From Cutibacterium sp. (GTDB taxonomy: Bacteria > Actinomycetota > Actinomycetes > Propionibacteriales > Propionibacteriaceae): a stretch of DNA of 64,000 bases. A program made the translations under genes and the position numbers. This document shows positions 37,667-45,949 of the stretch, piece by piece (the first letter of the stretch is position 1; the number at the start of each line of letters is the position of its first letter). Below the pieces are notes generated by a model. It had not been told where the DNA came from. It searched no databases and saw nothing but the letters and a program-made list of their open reading frames with translations. Where the stretch lies: positions 230,711-294,710 of the forward strand of contig NZ_JAUNEJ010000003.1 in the NCBI RefSeq assembly GCF_030525615.1, in the 5' to 3' direction.

Positions 37667-38482
37667 GTGCTCATCGCAACAGATCTCGACGGAACCCTGC
37701 TGACCCCGGAGGGCGCCATCAGCCCTCGTACCCGCGACGCCATCCGCGCGGCCGAGAAAGCCGGGGTGCCGGTCGTTCCAGTGACGGCCCGACAGATCTA
37801 CGGGATTGACAAGTGGCGTGACGATTTGGGTCGGTGGGCACTGTGTTCCAACGGCGCGGTCTGTTGGGATCTTCCGGCCCGCACCGTGCTGTTCCGCCAA
37901 CTCATGCCGGCTGCCGTGGCCAGGGAATTCGCTCACCGTCTGCTTGAGGCCGCCCCCGGCACCCGCTTTCTGACCATCAAGGATGACGGCTTTACATTCG
38001 CCTCTCAGCGCGGTTATGCCGAGCTGACCACCTTTGCCGATCACTCCCGTGAGCCTTCCGAGATGCCGGCTCTAGACCTCGATGAGGTCCTTACTGGTGA
38101 CTGTCTCAAGATGGTGGCCCGTCACCCCAGCCTGGCCATCGAGGATCTAGCCGCCCGGGCCGCTGGGGTCGGGATGGGTGACGACGTTCATGTCACCACT
38201 TCTGGCAAGCCGATGTTGGAGATCAGCGCCAAAGGGGTCACCAAGGATTCTGGGCTGGCGATGTTGTGTAGGCACCTCGGTATCGATCAGCGCGACACCG
38301 TTGCTTTTGGGGACGGGGCCAATGACGTCGAGATGTTGGAGTGGGCAGGGGACTCGTATGCGATGGCCAACGCGGTTCCATCCGCCGTGGCAGCGGCCCG
38401 CCATCGAGCACCGTCAAATGCTGAGGATGGGGTTGCTCACGTCATCGAGGGTCTGCTGGCCGGGATGGCTGATCGTGGCTGA
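37667..38482 (+). CDS. Cof-type HAD phosphatase 2 (tandem paralogue)
   Basis: 271-aa paralogue of the gene before it, only 9 bp downstream. Both begin with LIATDLDGT and share the ending pattern GDGANDVEMLEWAGDSYAMANA. The cap domains differ more than the cores, which suggests different substrates after a local duplication. GATAAT at 37653-37658, with eight bases before GTG 37667, may give it its own leaderless transcript in addition to readthrough. Confidence 0.9.
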   Translation: MLIATDLDGTLLTPEGAISPRTRDAIRAAEKAGVPVVPVTARQIYGIDKWRDDLGRWALCSNGAVCWDLPARTVLFRQLMPAAVAREFAHRLLEAAPGTRFLTIKDDGFTFASQRGYAELTTFADHSREPSEMPALDLDEVLTGDCLKMVARHPSLAIEDLAARAAGVGMGDDVHVTTSGKPMLEISAKGVTKDSGLAMLCRHLGIDQRDTVAFGDGANDVEMLEWAGDSYAMANAVPSAVAAARHRAPSNAEDGVAHVIEGLLAGMADRG

Positions 38483-38549
38483 CGGCTGGGCGGCACTCTG
38501 ACTCTCGCCGGGTGCTCGTCGTCTGGAGCATGTCGGTCTGGTGGAGTAA

Positions 38550-38757
38550 ACTGCCTGCCGATTACAAGGCAGTGATGGGGCGATCACCCCGGAGCCGCCG
38601 GAAGAACGGGCAGGTGCGCACACCGTTAACGACCTCAGTAGAACCGGCAGTGATCGATGAACCGAGAGGCCGACGTTGCTGACGTCGTGCAAGGAGGGTG
38701 GTACCGCGGGTGCCCGGAGAATCCGGTGTGCTCGTCCCTCGGAGACCCGAGACGAAG
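38550..38757 (+). promoter_or_regulatory. T-box riboswitch for ileS, translational type
   Basis: The leader holds the T-box sequence AGGGTGGTACCGCG (38695-38708), which pairs with the free CCA end of tRNA. A short hairpin with a GGGG/CCCC stem (38577-38580 with 38587-38590) exposes ATC (38583-38585) in its loop as isoleucine specifier, as in actinobacterial ultrashort stem I. A 6-bp stem (38550-38555 with 38568-38573) precedes it. After the T-box, a CTCGG/CCGAG hairpin lies before the AAGGA at 38755, and no T run follows, so control is probably of translation: uncharged tRNA-Ile should free the ribosome site. Confidence 0.9.
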
Positions 38758-38772
38758 GATCCACCCGCCGCG

Positions 38773-41700
38773 ATGACCGATGAGAATTCAGTCCGCCCTG
38801 ACGACTGTGGGCAGCACAACCCTATGCAATACAACCACAACCCTATGCAATACAACACTGTGCCGCCTCAGATTGACCTTCCCGCGATGGACCACGAGAT
38901 CATGGATTTGTGGGCCAGGGAGCACACGTTCGAGAAGACTCTGGAGGCCACCAAGAACGGCCAGCCATGGACCTTCTTCGAGGGTCCGCCGACCGCCAAT
39001 GGTCAGCCTGGAACCCACCACGTTGAGGCCCGTGTCTTCAAAGACATCTTCCCCCGTTTCAAGACCATGCAGGGGTTCCGTGTCGACCGTAAGGCCGGCT
39101 GGGACTGCCACGGTCTGCCGGTTGAGCTGGCCGTTGAGAGAGAGCTGGGATTTACCGGAAAACCGGACATCGAAAAGTACGGTGTCGAGCCTTTCAACGC
39201 CAAGTGCCGTGAATCGGTGAGCCGTCACGTTGACGCCTTTACCGAGCTGACCGAGCGGATGGGCTATTGGGTCAACATGGACGAGGCGTACTGGACGATG
39301 AACCCGTCCTACGTCGAGTCGGTGTGGTGGGGTCTGAAGCGCATCTGGGACAAGGGTCTGCTCGGTGAGGACTACCGGGTCGCCCCCTACTGCCCGCGTT
39401 GCGGCACCACCTTGTCAGATCATGAGCTGGCTCAGGGTTACCAGGACGATCGTGATCCGTCGATCTTCGTGCGTTTCCCGGTGACTTCGGGTCCGTTGGC
39501 CGGACGCGCCAAGCTGCTGGTGTGGACGACCACTCCGTGGACCCTGGTGTCGAACACCGCCGTCGCCGTACACCCAGATGTGCGTTATGTCGTGGCCCAC
39601 CAGAACCCGGTTCCGGAGGGTTCTGACGCCCTCGCTACCACCTCTGCCGACGACCCGGTCTCCGAGGACCTCGTCATTGCTGAGCCGCTGTTCGAGAAAG
39701 TACTGGGCGAGGGTTGGAGTCTCACCGGCGAATCCTTCATGGGCACTGAGATGGAGTTTTGGACCTACGAGCGCCCTTACAACTTCTTGGAGTGGCCCAA
39801 GACCGAGCGTGTCACCACAGATGGTCGTCCTACCCCTGCCGACGCTAACTACATCATTCTCGCTGATTACGTCACCACTGAGGACGGCACCGGCCTGGTT
39901 CATCAGGCCCCCGCTTTCGGTGCCGACGACCTGCTGACGTGCCGCCGCTACGGTCTGCCGCTGGTTAACCCGATCCGTCCTGACGGTACCTTCGACGAGT
40001 CTGTCCCGATGGTCGGCGGGCTGTTCTTCAAGACGGCTGACAAGCCGCTGTGCGAGGATCTCGACAAGCGCGGAATCCTCTTCCGCCTTGAGATGCACTG
40101 GCACTCCTACCCGCACTGCTGGCGCTGTGACACCCACCTCATCTATTACGCGCAGCCGTCGTGGTACATCCGCACCACACGGGTCAAGGAGCAGCTGCTC
40201 GCGCAGAACGAGGGGACCACCTGGTATCCCGAGACGATCAAGCATGGCCGCTTTGGTGACTGGCTGGAGAACAACATCGACTGGGCCGTCAGCCGGTCGC
40301 GTTACTGGGGAACCCCGTTGCCGTTGTGGCGCAATGATGACGATCCCTCCGATGTCATCTGTGTGGAGTCTCTGGCTGAGCTGTCCAGGTACGCCGGACG
40401 TGACCTCACCGGAATGGACCCGCACCGTCCGTTCATCGACGAGGTGGCTTTCACCCGGAACGGTCACACCTACCACCGTGTCCCGGAAGTGGCTGACGCC
40501 TGGCTGGACTCGGGTTCGATGCCCTTCGCCCAGTGGGGGTACCCGCACGTGCCCGGTTCCAAGGAGAAGTTCGAGTCCCATTACCCGGGCGACTTCATCT
40601 GTGAGGCCATCGACCAGACTCGCGGCTGGTTTTACACCATGATGGCGGTCGGAACTCTCGTCTTCGGCGAGTCCTCGTACCGCAACGTGCTGTGTTTGGG
40701 CCATATTCTCGCTGAGGACGGGCGCAAGATGAGCAAGCACTTGGGCAACATCTTGTTGCCGATCCCGCTCATGGATAAGCACGGTGCCGACGCGGTGCGC
40801 TGGTTCATGGCGGCTGACGGCTCGCCGTGGAGCGCTCGTCGGGTTGGTGACGAGACCATCCAGGAGACCGTCCGCAAGGTCTTGCTGACCTACTGGAACA
40901 CCGTCAGCTTCCTGGCTCTCTACGCCCGCGCCAATAACTGGTCCCCGGCCACTGCTCCGGCTGCCCCGGCGGAGCGTCACGTGCTGGATCGCTGGCTGGT
41001 CAGCGCCACCAACGTCCTGGTGCGCGAGGTCACCGAGGCACTGAACAATTTCGACACCCAGCGCACCGGAGCCCTTATCGCCCAGTTCGTCGACGACCTG
41101 TCCAACTGGTATGTGCGTCGCTCCCGTCGTCGCTTCTGGGATGGCGATCCGAGTGCTTTGTGGACCCTGCATGAAACCATCGAGACCCTCACTCGTCTGA
41201 TGGCCCCGATGGTCCCGTTCATCACCGAGCGCGTCTGGCAGGATCTGTTCGTGACGACGAACCCGGAGGGTCCACAGTCGGTACACCTGGCGAGCTGGCC
41301 GGTTGCCGACGAAACCGTCATCGACGAGTCCTTGACCGAGGCAATGGAACTGGCCCGACGCATCGTCGAGCTGGGGCGTGGTGCCCGCGCCGAGGCCAAG
41401 GCCAAGATTCGCCAGCCGTTGTCACGCGCCCTCATCTCAAGTGCCGCGCTGGCCGAGCTGGACGAGGATCTGCAGGCCGAGATCCGGTCCGAGCTCAACG
41501 TCATGGCTCTCGATTCCTTCACTGCAGCCGGCGACCTCGTTGACCACACTGCCAAGGGCAACTTCCGCGCCCTCGGTAAGAAATACGCCAAGGCCACCCC
41601 GAAAGTCGCTGCCGCCATCGCCGCTGCGGACCCGGAGTGGTTGGCCTCTGAATTGTCCTCCAACGGGTCGGTCGTATTGGATGTTCCGGAGGCTGAGGGT

Positions 41701-42069
41701 GGCAAGGCCGTCGTGACTGCCGAGGACGTCATCGTCTCCGAGCGCCCCCGCAAGGGCTGGAGTGTCGTCAACGAGCAAGGCGAGACGGTGGCCCTGGATT
41801 TGGAGATCACCCCTGAGTTGGCCCGGGCTGGCCAGGCTCGCGAGGTGATTCGGTTCATTCAGGACAGTCGGAAGAAGGCCGGGCTGGATGTTTCCGACCG
41901 TATTTCCTTGTCATGGCAGGCTGACGGTGAGTTGGCAGAGGCTGTTGAGGAGCACCTCGACGAGATCGCCGGCGAAGTGTTGGCTACCTCGGTCAATCGT
42001 GGCGAGGCTGATGACCAGTGGTTCCGTGACGAGCAGTCCGGCCTGGCGGTGAAGGTCGAGAAGGCCTGA
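38773..42069 (+). CDS. ileS: isoleucine--tRNA ligase
   Basis: Class I synthetase of about 1098 aa. The HIGH region appears as GPPTANGQPGTHHVEAR, a variant seen in the long (eukaryote-like, type 2) IleS group; KMSKS is DGRKMSKHLGN. The CP1 editing domain includes VWTTTPWTLVSNTAVAVHP, and the anticodon-binding and C-terminal domains follow. It charges tRNA-Ile and edits valine. The frame is open from GTG 38698, but that lies in the T-box; ATG 38773 is the first start after the leader, with AAGGA 13 bp upstream. Two later in-frame ATG codons sit in a tandem duplication, so the exact start is unsure. Confidence 0.95.
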   Translation: MTDENSVRPDDCGQHNPMQYNHNPMQYNTVPPQIDLPAMDHEIMDLWAREHTFEKTLEATKNGQPWTFFEGPPTANGQPGTHHVEARVFKDIFPRFKTMQGFRVDRKAGWDCHGLPVELAVERELGFTGKPDIEKYGVEPFNAKCRESVSRHVDAFTELTERMGYWVNMDEAYWTMNPSYVESVWWGLKRIWDKGLLGEDYRVAPYCPRCGTTLSDHELAQGYQDDRDPSIFVRFPVTSGPLAGRAKLLVWTTTPWTLVSNTAVAVHPDVRYVVAHQNPVPEGSDALATTSADDPVSEDLVIAEPLFEKVLGEGWSLTGESFMGTEMEFWTYERPYNFLEWPKTERVTTDGRPTPADANYIILADYVTTEDGTGLVHQAPAFGADDLLTCRRYGLPLVNPIRPDGTFDESVPMVGGLFFKTADKPLCEDLDKRGILFRLEMHWHSYPHCWRCDTHLIYYAQPSWYIRTTRVKEQLLAQNEGTTWYPETIKHGRFGDWLENNIDWAVSRSRYWGTPLPLWRNDDDPSDVICVESLAELSRYAGRDLTGMDPHRPFIDEVAFTRNGHTYHRVPEVADAWLDSGSMPFAQWGYPHVPGSKEKFESHYPGDFICEAIDQTRGWFYTMMAVGTLVFGESSYRNVLCLGHILAEDGRKMSKHLGNILLPIPLMDKHGADAVRWFMAADGSPWSARRVGDETIQETVRKVLLTYWNTVSFLALYARANNWSPATAPAAPAERHVLDRWLVSATNVLVREVTEALNNFDTQRTGALIAQFVDDLSNWYVRRSRRRFWDGDPSALWTLHETIETLTRLMAPMVPFITERVWQDLFVTTNPEGPQSVHLASWPVADETVIDESLTEAMELARRIVELGRGARAEAKAKIRQPLSRALISSAALAELDEDLQAEIRSELNVMALDSFTAAGDLVDHTAKGNFRALGKKYAKATPKVAAAIAAADPEWLASELSSNGSVVLDVPEAEGGKAVVTAEDVIVSERPRKGWSVVNEQGETVALDLEITPELARAGQAREVIRFIQDSRKKAGLDVSDRISLSWQADGELAEAVEEHLDEIAGEVLATSVNRGEADDQWFRDEQSGLAVKVEKA
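38815..38856 (+). repeat. 21-bp in-frame tandem duplication at the ileS start
   Basis: Two identical 21-bp units (38815-38835 and 38836-38856) encode HNPMQYN twice. Each unit carries an ATG in frame with ileS. Confidence 0.95.
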
Positions 42070-42411
42070 ATAGTTCTGGATTCTCCGGGTACGGATAGTT
42101 CCGACTGGCTGGGCCTGGATGCTCTGAGGTACGAATAACCCCCCTGATAAACTGATAATGTCGGGCGGTCACCTTTCGCGGGTGGCCGCCCGGTGTTCGT
42201 GACTAGCTGCTTGTGGTTCATGCCCTGGCTATATCAGTCCAGCCTGGGTCGCTCTTTCCGGTGAGCGATATTTATTTGCCTTGCCTTATATTATTGGTGC
42301 CGGAATTGGGTGTTTTTGGAGGTCAAAATACTCATCGAGTGACTCTGTTCACAGGATGTGTCGAAGAATTTGCTGAGAAGGAGGCTTGGATATGCGAGAG
42401 GTTTTTTATCT
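42070..42411. other. gene-free stretch between ileS and the ABC island
   Basis: It holds the ileS terminator hairpin at 42162-42192, then base composition drops sharply towards AT from about 42230. No gene is supported. A frame from 42358 is only an upstream extension of the ABC ATPase gene. Confidence 0.6.
42162..42192 (+). terminator. hairpin terminator downstream of ileS, left copy of flanking sequence
   Basis: A 12-bp stem with one G-U pair (42162-42173 with 42181-42192) and a 7-nt loop. The T tract after it is poor. A decayed relative lies at 44189-44232. Confidence 0.65.
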
Positions 42412-43293
42412 ATGAATCCTGTTATCCGCGTTGAAGAGTTACAAAAGCGTTATGGTGAGAGTCTCGCTTTAGACATCCCTCATCTCGCGATCAACAAAGG
42501 TAAAATTGTTGGACTATTGGGGGAAAATGGAGCCGGAAAGTCCACTTTCATTGATTTGATTAGTGGCGTGTCTGAGCCTTCACGGGGACAAGTTGAAGTT
42601 GGAGAAGGGCGCGTTGGATGGTGTTCTCAACGGTTGGTCATTGATTGGTTTGTTAGCGGCTGGATGAACGTCTGGCTTGGTGCTTGTCTAGGTGGTTTGA
42701 GAGGACGCCAGGCAAAGACTGTGACTGATGAAGCAATAGCCCAGGTCGGTTTAAGTGATGCTAACCTTAAGGATACTCCTGAAGTTCTTTCCGGAGGCCA
42801 GCAGCAGCGGTTGATGATTGCGCGGACGTTTGCTATGCGCCCGGATGTCTATTTGCTTGATGAGCCTACTGTGGGATTGGATGTCCAGAATCTCGAGCAT
42901 TTCGTGGATCATGTAAGAAACGTCAGCCAGGCCGGCGCTACCGTTGTGATTTCCTCGCATGAATTCGAGGCTGTAGAAGACCTTATTGACGATGTTATTT
43001 TGCTTTCGGGTGGTGTCGTTAAATTCTTCGGAAGTAAATCGGATTTTATGGACAGGTTTGTCACCAAAGAAACGGTTCGGATTGTCTTGGATAAAGCGAT
43101 TTCGATAGATGATTTGTGCATGGCTGAAGGATTCTCTGCAGAAGTTCAAGGATACACCGTTGTATTGGACGTTCCGCGTGGCACGGAGTTTAAGTCAGTT
43201 TTGAGGTGCTTGCCATCTCATGCGGACGTTTTGGAGTATTCGCGACAGACGGTGGGACTTCGCGAAGCAGTAAAGTGGGCGGGTCGGCATTGA
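42412..43293 (+). CDS. ABC transporter ATP-binding protein (island)
   Basis: 293-aa cytoplasmic ATPase. Walker A is GENGAGKST, the signature LSGGQQQR, Walker B VYLLDEPTVGLD, and the switch His is in VISSHEFE. The C-terminal 70 residues are a substrate- or permease-specific tail. It pairs with the membrane protein encoded 37 bp downstream as an ABC-2 type exporter or immunity transporter. Codons are rich in A and T at third positions (for example AAATTCTTCGGAAGTAAATC) compared with ileS, which suggests recent gain. ATG 42412 has an AGAGG site; a longer frame from 42358 is unlikely. Confidence 0.9.
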   Translation: MNPVIRVEELQKRYGESLALDIPHLAINKGKIVGLLGENGAGKSTFIDLISGVSEPSRGQVEVGEGRVGWCSQRLVIDWFVSGWMNVWLGACLGGLRGRQAKTVTDEAIAQVGLSDANLKDTPEVLSGGQQQRLMIARTFAMRPDVYLLDEPTVGLDVQNLEHFVDHVRNVSQAGATVVISSHEFEAVEDLIDDVILLSGGVVKFFGSKSDFMDRFVTKETVRIVLDKAISIDDLCMAEGFSAEVQGYTVVLDVPRGTEFKSVLRCLPSHADVLEYSRQTVGLREAVKWAGRH

Positions 43294-43330
43294 CGTGCGG
43301 TTGAGAGTTCGCAATTTAAGGGGTTTTTAG

Positions 43331-44089
43331 ATGTCTGTTAGTTGGACGAGCTCGTTCAATTCATTGGTTCGACTTGAAATGTTCGGTGCTGGTTTAAATA
43401 GTTGGCGGCGTTGTCTTTCCTTTTGTGTGTCGCCGGTTGCATATTTTTGCCTGCTAGGGTTGGGGTTATCAGGTATTCTCGGCGGCGGTGATTATTTGCG
43501 CTTTGTAGGGCCTGGGATCGTCGTGATGCAGGCGCTGTCGGCCTTGTCTCAGATGATTTATCGAGTGGTTATCGAGCGGCGTTGGGGCCTTGCTGCTATG
43601 AAACTGCAATCGGGAGTTCCGATGTCGGCTTATGTTGCGAGCCTTTTAGTTCCGCGCTTAATTGTGTTCGTCATCCAGGCGGGCGTCGTTGTCATTTGCA
43701 TGTTTGTCTGTGGCTCTGGCGTTTCTATAGCTCCTCTTGTTCTTGGGGTTCTTGCTGCTGTTTGTTGTGCCGTTTTCTGGAGTTTAATTGGCATCGTTAT
43801 CACGGGTTTCGTTTCTAACTATCAAACCAGAGACTTTATTGTCAATATCATGATGCTTCCGCTAAGTTTTTCGGCACCTGTTTTTTATCGTCTTGACGGT
43901 GCTCCGTTATTTGTAAGAATACTTGCAAGAATCAACCCATTGAGTTATCAAGTTCAGTGGGTTCGTGGGGTTTTCAACGGCGATTTTCTTTTGTGGGAGT
44001 TTTTGGTGGTTTTAGCTCTGCTCGTCGCAGCGGGTATTTTCTCTCTCGTAGCCGTTAGGGGTCTTCGTATCGCCAGCTTTGAGGGGTAA
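43331..44089 (+). CDS. ABC-2 type permease (island)
   Basis: 252-aa integral membrane protein with about six helices, such as SFCVSPVAYFCLLGLGLSGIL, LLVPRLIVFVIQAGVVVICMFVC, VLGVLAAVCCAVFWSLIGIVITGF and LLWEFLVVLALLVAAGIFSLVAV. The stretch MMLPLSFSAPVFYRLDGAP ... INPLSYQVQWVRG is the conserved C-terminal signature of ABC-2 permeases. It works with the ATPase encoded just before it. Base composition is as AT-rich as its partner's. The transported compound is not evident; drug or bacteriocin export would be usual for this type. Confidence 0.88.
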   Translation: MSVSWTSSFNSLVRLEMFGAGLNSWRRCLSFCVSPVAYFCLLGLGLSGILGGGDYLRFVGPGIVVMQALSALSQMIYRVVIERRWGLAAMKLQSGVPMSAYVASLLVPRLIVFVIQAGVVVICMFVCGSGVSIAPLVLGVLAAVCCAVFWSLIGIVITGFVSNYQTRDFIVNIMMLPLSFSAPVFYRLDGAPLFVRILARINPLSYQVQWVRGVFNGDFLLWEFLVVLALLVAAGIFSLVAVRGLRIASFEG

Positions 44090-44188
44090 GAGGCTATCGA
44101 CAGATAAGGGTGGATGAGGGGTTTCAATCCTCGGTTGCGATGAGCTTGTCTAAGCCCTCGTTCTAACGATCTGTTGAGAAAATAGTGA

Positions 44189-44232
44189 TGTCGGGCGGCG
44201 GTCGTTCAAGGGTGGCTGTTTGATGTTCATGG
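44189..44232. repeat. decayed right-hand copy of the ileS terminator region
   Basis: From the shared 11-mer ATGTCGGGCGG onward, about 44 bases here align with the left side at 42158-42201 at roughly three quarters identity without gaps by eye. Most differences are transitions, and the hairpin symmetry is lost. The two copies bracket the AT-rich ABC genes. Confidence 0.55.
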
Positions 44233-44252
44233 TTGTTCAAGGAGCGTCAGGC

Positions 44253-44781
44253 TCAGCACGGTAATTCCATATCGTCGTGATTCTCCACGCCCAGCTGGTC
44301 GAGGATGGTGGCCATCGTGCGAGCCACCGTCAGGGTGTCGTCGAGCGGCATGGTCTGACTCTCGGTGCGCCCAGCTCGCAGGCACTCGCACACCGCAATG
44401 AGTTCGTGGGCATAACCACGTCCCAGGGCGGGAGTGTTGTGGACCTCGGGGATGACCCCACGGCGATGGATGAGGATACGGCTGGGATGGTGGAATCTCG
44501 GTTCCACCTCAATCCATCCGTCGTGTCATACGTCCTGGACCATTGGAGGTCAGGGAAATCGCCAGCGTGGCAAATTTGTTCGTCAGGAAGGTCAGCAGCA
44601 TGGAGGCTTCGGAGTCGACCCCGTTAGGGAAGTGCTTGCCACGGGCGAAGGCACCGGCGCGTGCGAGCGACCTCGACGCGACGGCGGAAATGCGTGCTCC
44701 AGGGACGTGTGCGAAGTCGTCGAGAATCGTGCGGGCAATGCGGCCGGTGCCCGCGATTCCCCAACCAATGGTGGCCGTGAT
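44253..44781 (-). pseudogene. broken Gfo/Idh/MocA oxidoreductase
   Basis: The first part encodes a family N-terminus with the NAD-binding TIGWGIAGTGRIARTILDDFAHVPGARISAVASRSLARA. It then jumps to GVDSEASMLLTF ... TLAISLTSNGPGR, which belongs near the end of such proteins, so about 150 residues of the middle are missing. A one-base frameshift near 44522 separates this from the C-terminal part (DGWIEVEPRFHHPSRILIHRRG ... DDTLTVARTMATILDQLG). No normal start codon remains at the front. An intact relative would be about 330 aa. Confidence 0.85.
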
Positions 44782-44888
44782 GTCCCTAACACAACTGTAA
44801 AAGGTCGGTGTCAGTTGCCACGATCTGAACCGGCAAGTAGTCGTTTTGCAGCGCCGCCCCTTGTCAAAAGCCATCTAATCCGCGTACG

Positions 44889-45197
44889 GTGAGACTCGTG
44901 GGGAGCAACGAAGCTGACGATTGGACACTTTTGGCGAATTGCCGCGGAATGGCAGATGCCCTCTTCCCGGACGGGAAAGAGCAGCGCCGCGCCAGGCGTA
45001 TCTGCGCCGACTGCCGCGTTCGCCCCGAGTGTCTTGCCGAGGCCCTGGACAACCGCCTTGAGTGGGGAGTCTGGGGAGGAATGACCGAGCGCGAAAGGCG
45101 ACGACTGCTGCGCGAGCGTCCTGATGTGACGAGCTGGCGTGACGTGCTGCTAGCCGACCAGGCCTCGCAATCGAAATCGGCTAGGGTGAAGTCATGA
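44889..45197 (+). CDS. WhiB-family iron-sulfur regulator
   Basis: 102-aa WhiB-like protein with the four cluster cysteines C18, C39, C42 and C48 (C-x20-C-x2-C-x5-C), the GVWGGMTERERR turn, and a basic DNA-binding tail (RRRLLRERP). WhiB proteins hold a 4Fe-4S cluster and bind the main sigma factor, sensing redox or nitric oxide. The gene order with DUF4177, RidA and crp matches the whiB4 neighbourhood of mycobacteria. It starts at GTG 44889 (GTG 44898 is possible) and overlaps the next gene by 4 nt. Confidence 0.93.
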   Translation: MRLVGSNEADDWTLLANCRGMADALFPDGKEQRRARRICADCRVRPECLAEALDNRLEWGVWGGMTERERRRLLRERPDVTSWRDVLLADQASQSKSARVKS

Positions 45198-45367
45198 CCC
45201 GATGGGAGTACTTCACGGCACCGATCTTGGTGCATGCCTCGCAGCAGATACTTAACAACTTCGGAGCCGAGGGTTGGGAACTGGTCCAGATCGTTGCCGG
45301 ACCCAACCCGGAGTCGCTGGTGGGCTATTTCAAGCGCCCGCTTCCTAACCAGGAGCAGTCTCGATGA
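45194..45367 (+). CDS. DUF4177-like small protein
   Basis: 57-aa protein that starts MTRWEYFTAPILVHASQQ, with LNNFGAEGWELVQIVAG following. This is the typical DUF4177 pattern (YE.. ..LN..G.EGWELV). Its function is unknown. It overlaps the whiB stop by ATGA and its own stop overlaps the RidA start by ATGA, so the three are surely cotranslated. A gene of the same kind is found at this place in other actinobacteria. Confidence 0.88.
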   Translation: MTRWEYFTAPILVHASQQILNNFGAEGWELVQIVAGPNPESLVGYFKRPLPNQEQSR

Positions 45368-45819
45368 GTGCCACAGCCAAATGCGCTGGACTGGGAATTA
45401 CCCTTCCCCCAGTCGCCGCTCCGGTGGCTGACTATGTGCCGGCTATCCAGAGTGGGTCACAGATTTTGACCTCGGGCCAGTTGCCCTTCGTCGACGGCGA
45501 GCTGACCGCCGTCGGCAAGGTGGGGGATACTGTCTCTGCTGAGCAGGCCGCCGAGGCGGCACGGATCGCGGCCCTCAACGCGGTTGCGGCTGCCGCTGAC
45601 GTTGCGGGCAGCCTCGACGCCATCACGCGTGTTGTCCGGGTCGTTGTCTTCGTCAACTCGGCTCCGGACTTCACCGGCCAGGCTGGGGTTGCCAATGGTG
45701 CTTCTCAGCTGCTCGGACAGATTTTCGGGGAACAAGGCCGTCACGCCCGTAGTGCGGTCGGGGTGGCGACCCTGCCGCTCGGGTCGCCAGTCGAGGTTGA
45801 GCTGACTGTCGAAGTCTGA
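45364..45819 (+). CDS. RidA/YjgF/UK114 family enamine/imine deaminase
   Basis: 151-aa protein of the Rid family. GNxxx-type start LGITLPPVAAPVADYVPAIQSGSQILTSGQLPFVDGEL and the end ARSAVGVATLPLGSPVEVELTVEV are family-typical. Rid proteins hydrolyse reactive enamine/imine intermediates from PLP enzymes. The canonical Arg before the last strand is represented by HARSAVG. It is the third gene of the whiB-DUF4177-RidA unit and converges on crp. Confidence 0.9.
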   Translation: MSATAKCAGLGITLPPVAAPVADYVPAIQSGSQILTSGQLPFVDGELTAVGKVGDTVSAEQAAEAARIAALNAVAAAADVAGSLDAITRVVRVVVFVNSAPDFTGQAGVANGASQLLGQIFGEQGRHARSAVGVATLPLGSPVEVELTVEV

Positions 45820-45828
45820 TCTTTCGCA

Positions 45829-45867
45829 ACAGTTCGGGGCCAGGTCGAGAACCTGGCCCCGAACTGT
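45829..45867. terminator. 17-bp perfect hairpin between convergent RidA and crp
   Basis: Stem 45829-45845 with 45851-45867 and a 5-nt loop (CGAGA). No T run on either side, so it may stop polymerase or protect 3' ends of both convergent mRNAs. Confidence 0.6.
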
Positions 45868-45949
45868 GCTGGGTACCGATATGTGTTGGTTACCGATCGC
45901 TGGAACAACGAGTCGGATTCTTAACCTCAGCGGACTCAGGCGGGTGGAT

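Noticed and set aside
37061..38044. 327-codon open frame opposite the HAD genes
   Set aside because: Covers the end of one clear HAD gene and the start of the next; no motif of its own.
38698..38772. GTG 38698 as ileS start
   Set aside because: It lies inside the conserved T-box sequence; translation from there would run through the regulatory RNA.
39415..41286. 623-codon open frame opposite ileS
   Set aside because: Mirror frame of a high-GC gene; no family features, no ribosome site, and it lies wholly within ileS.
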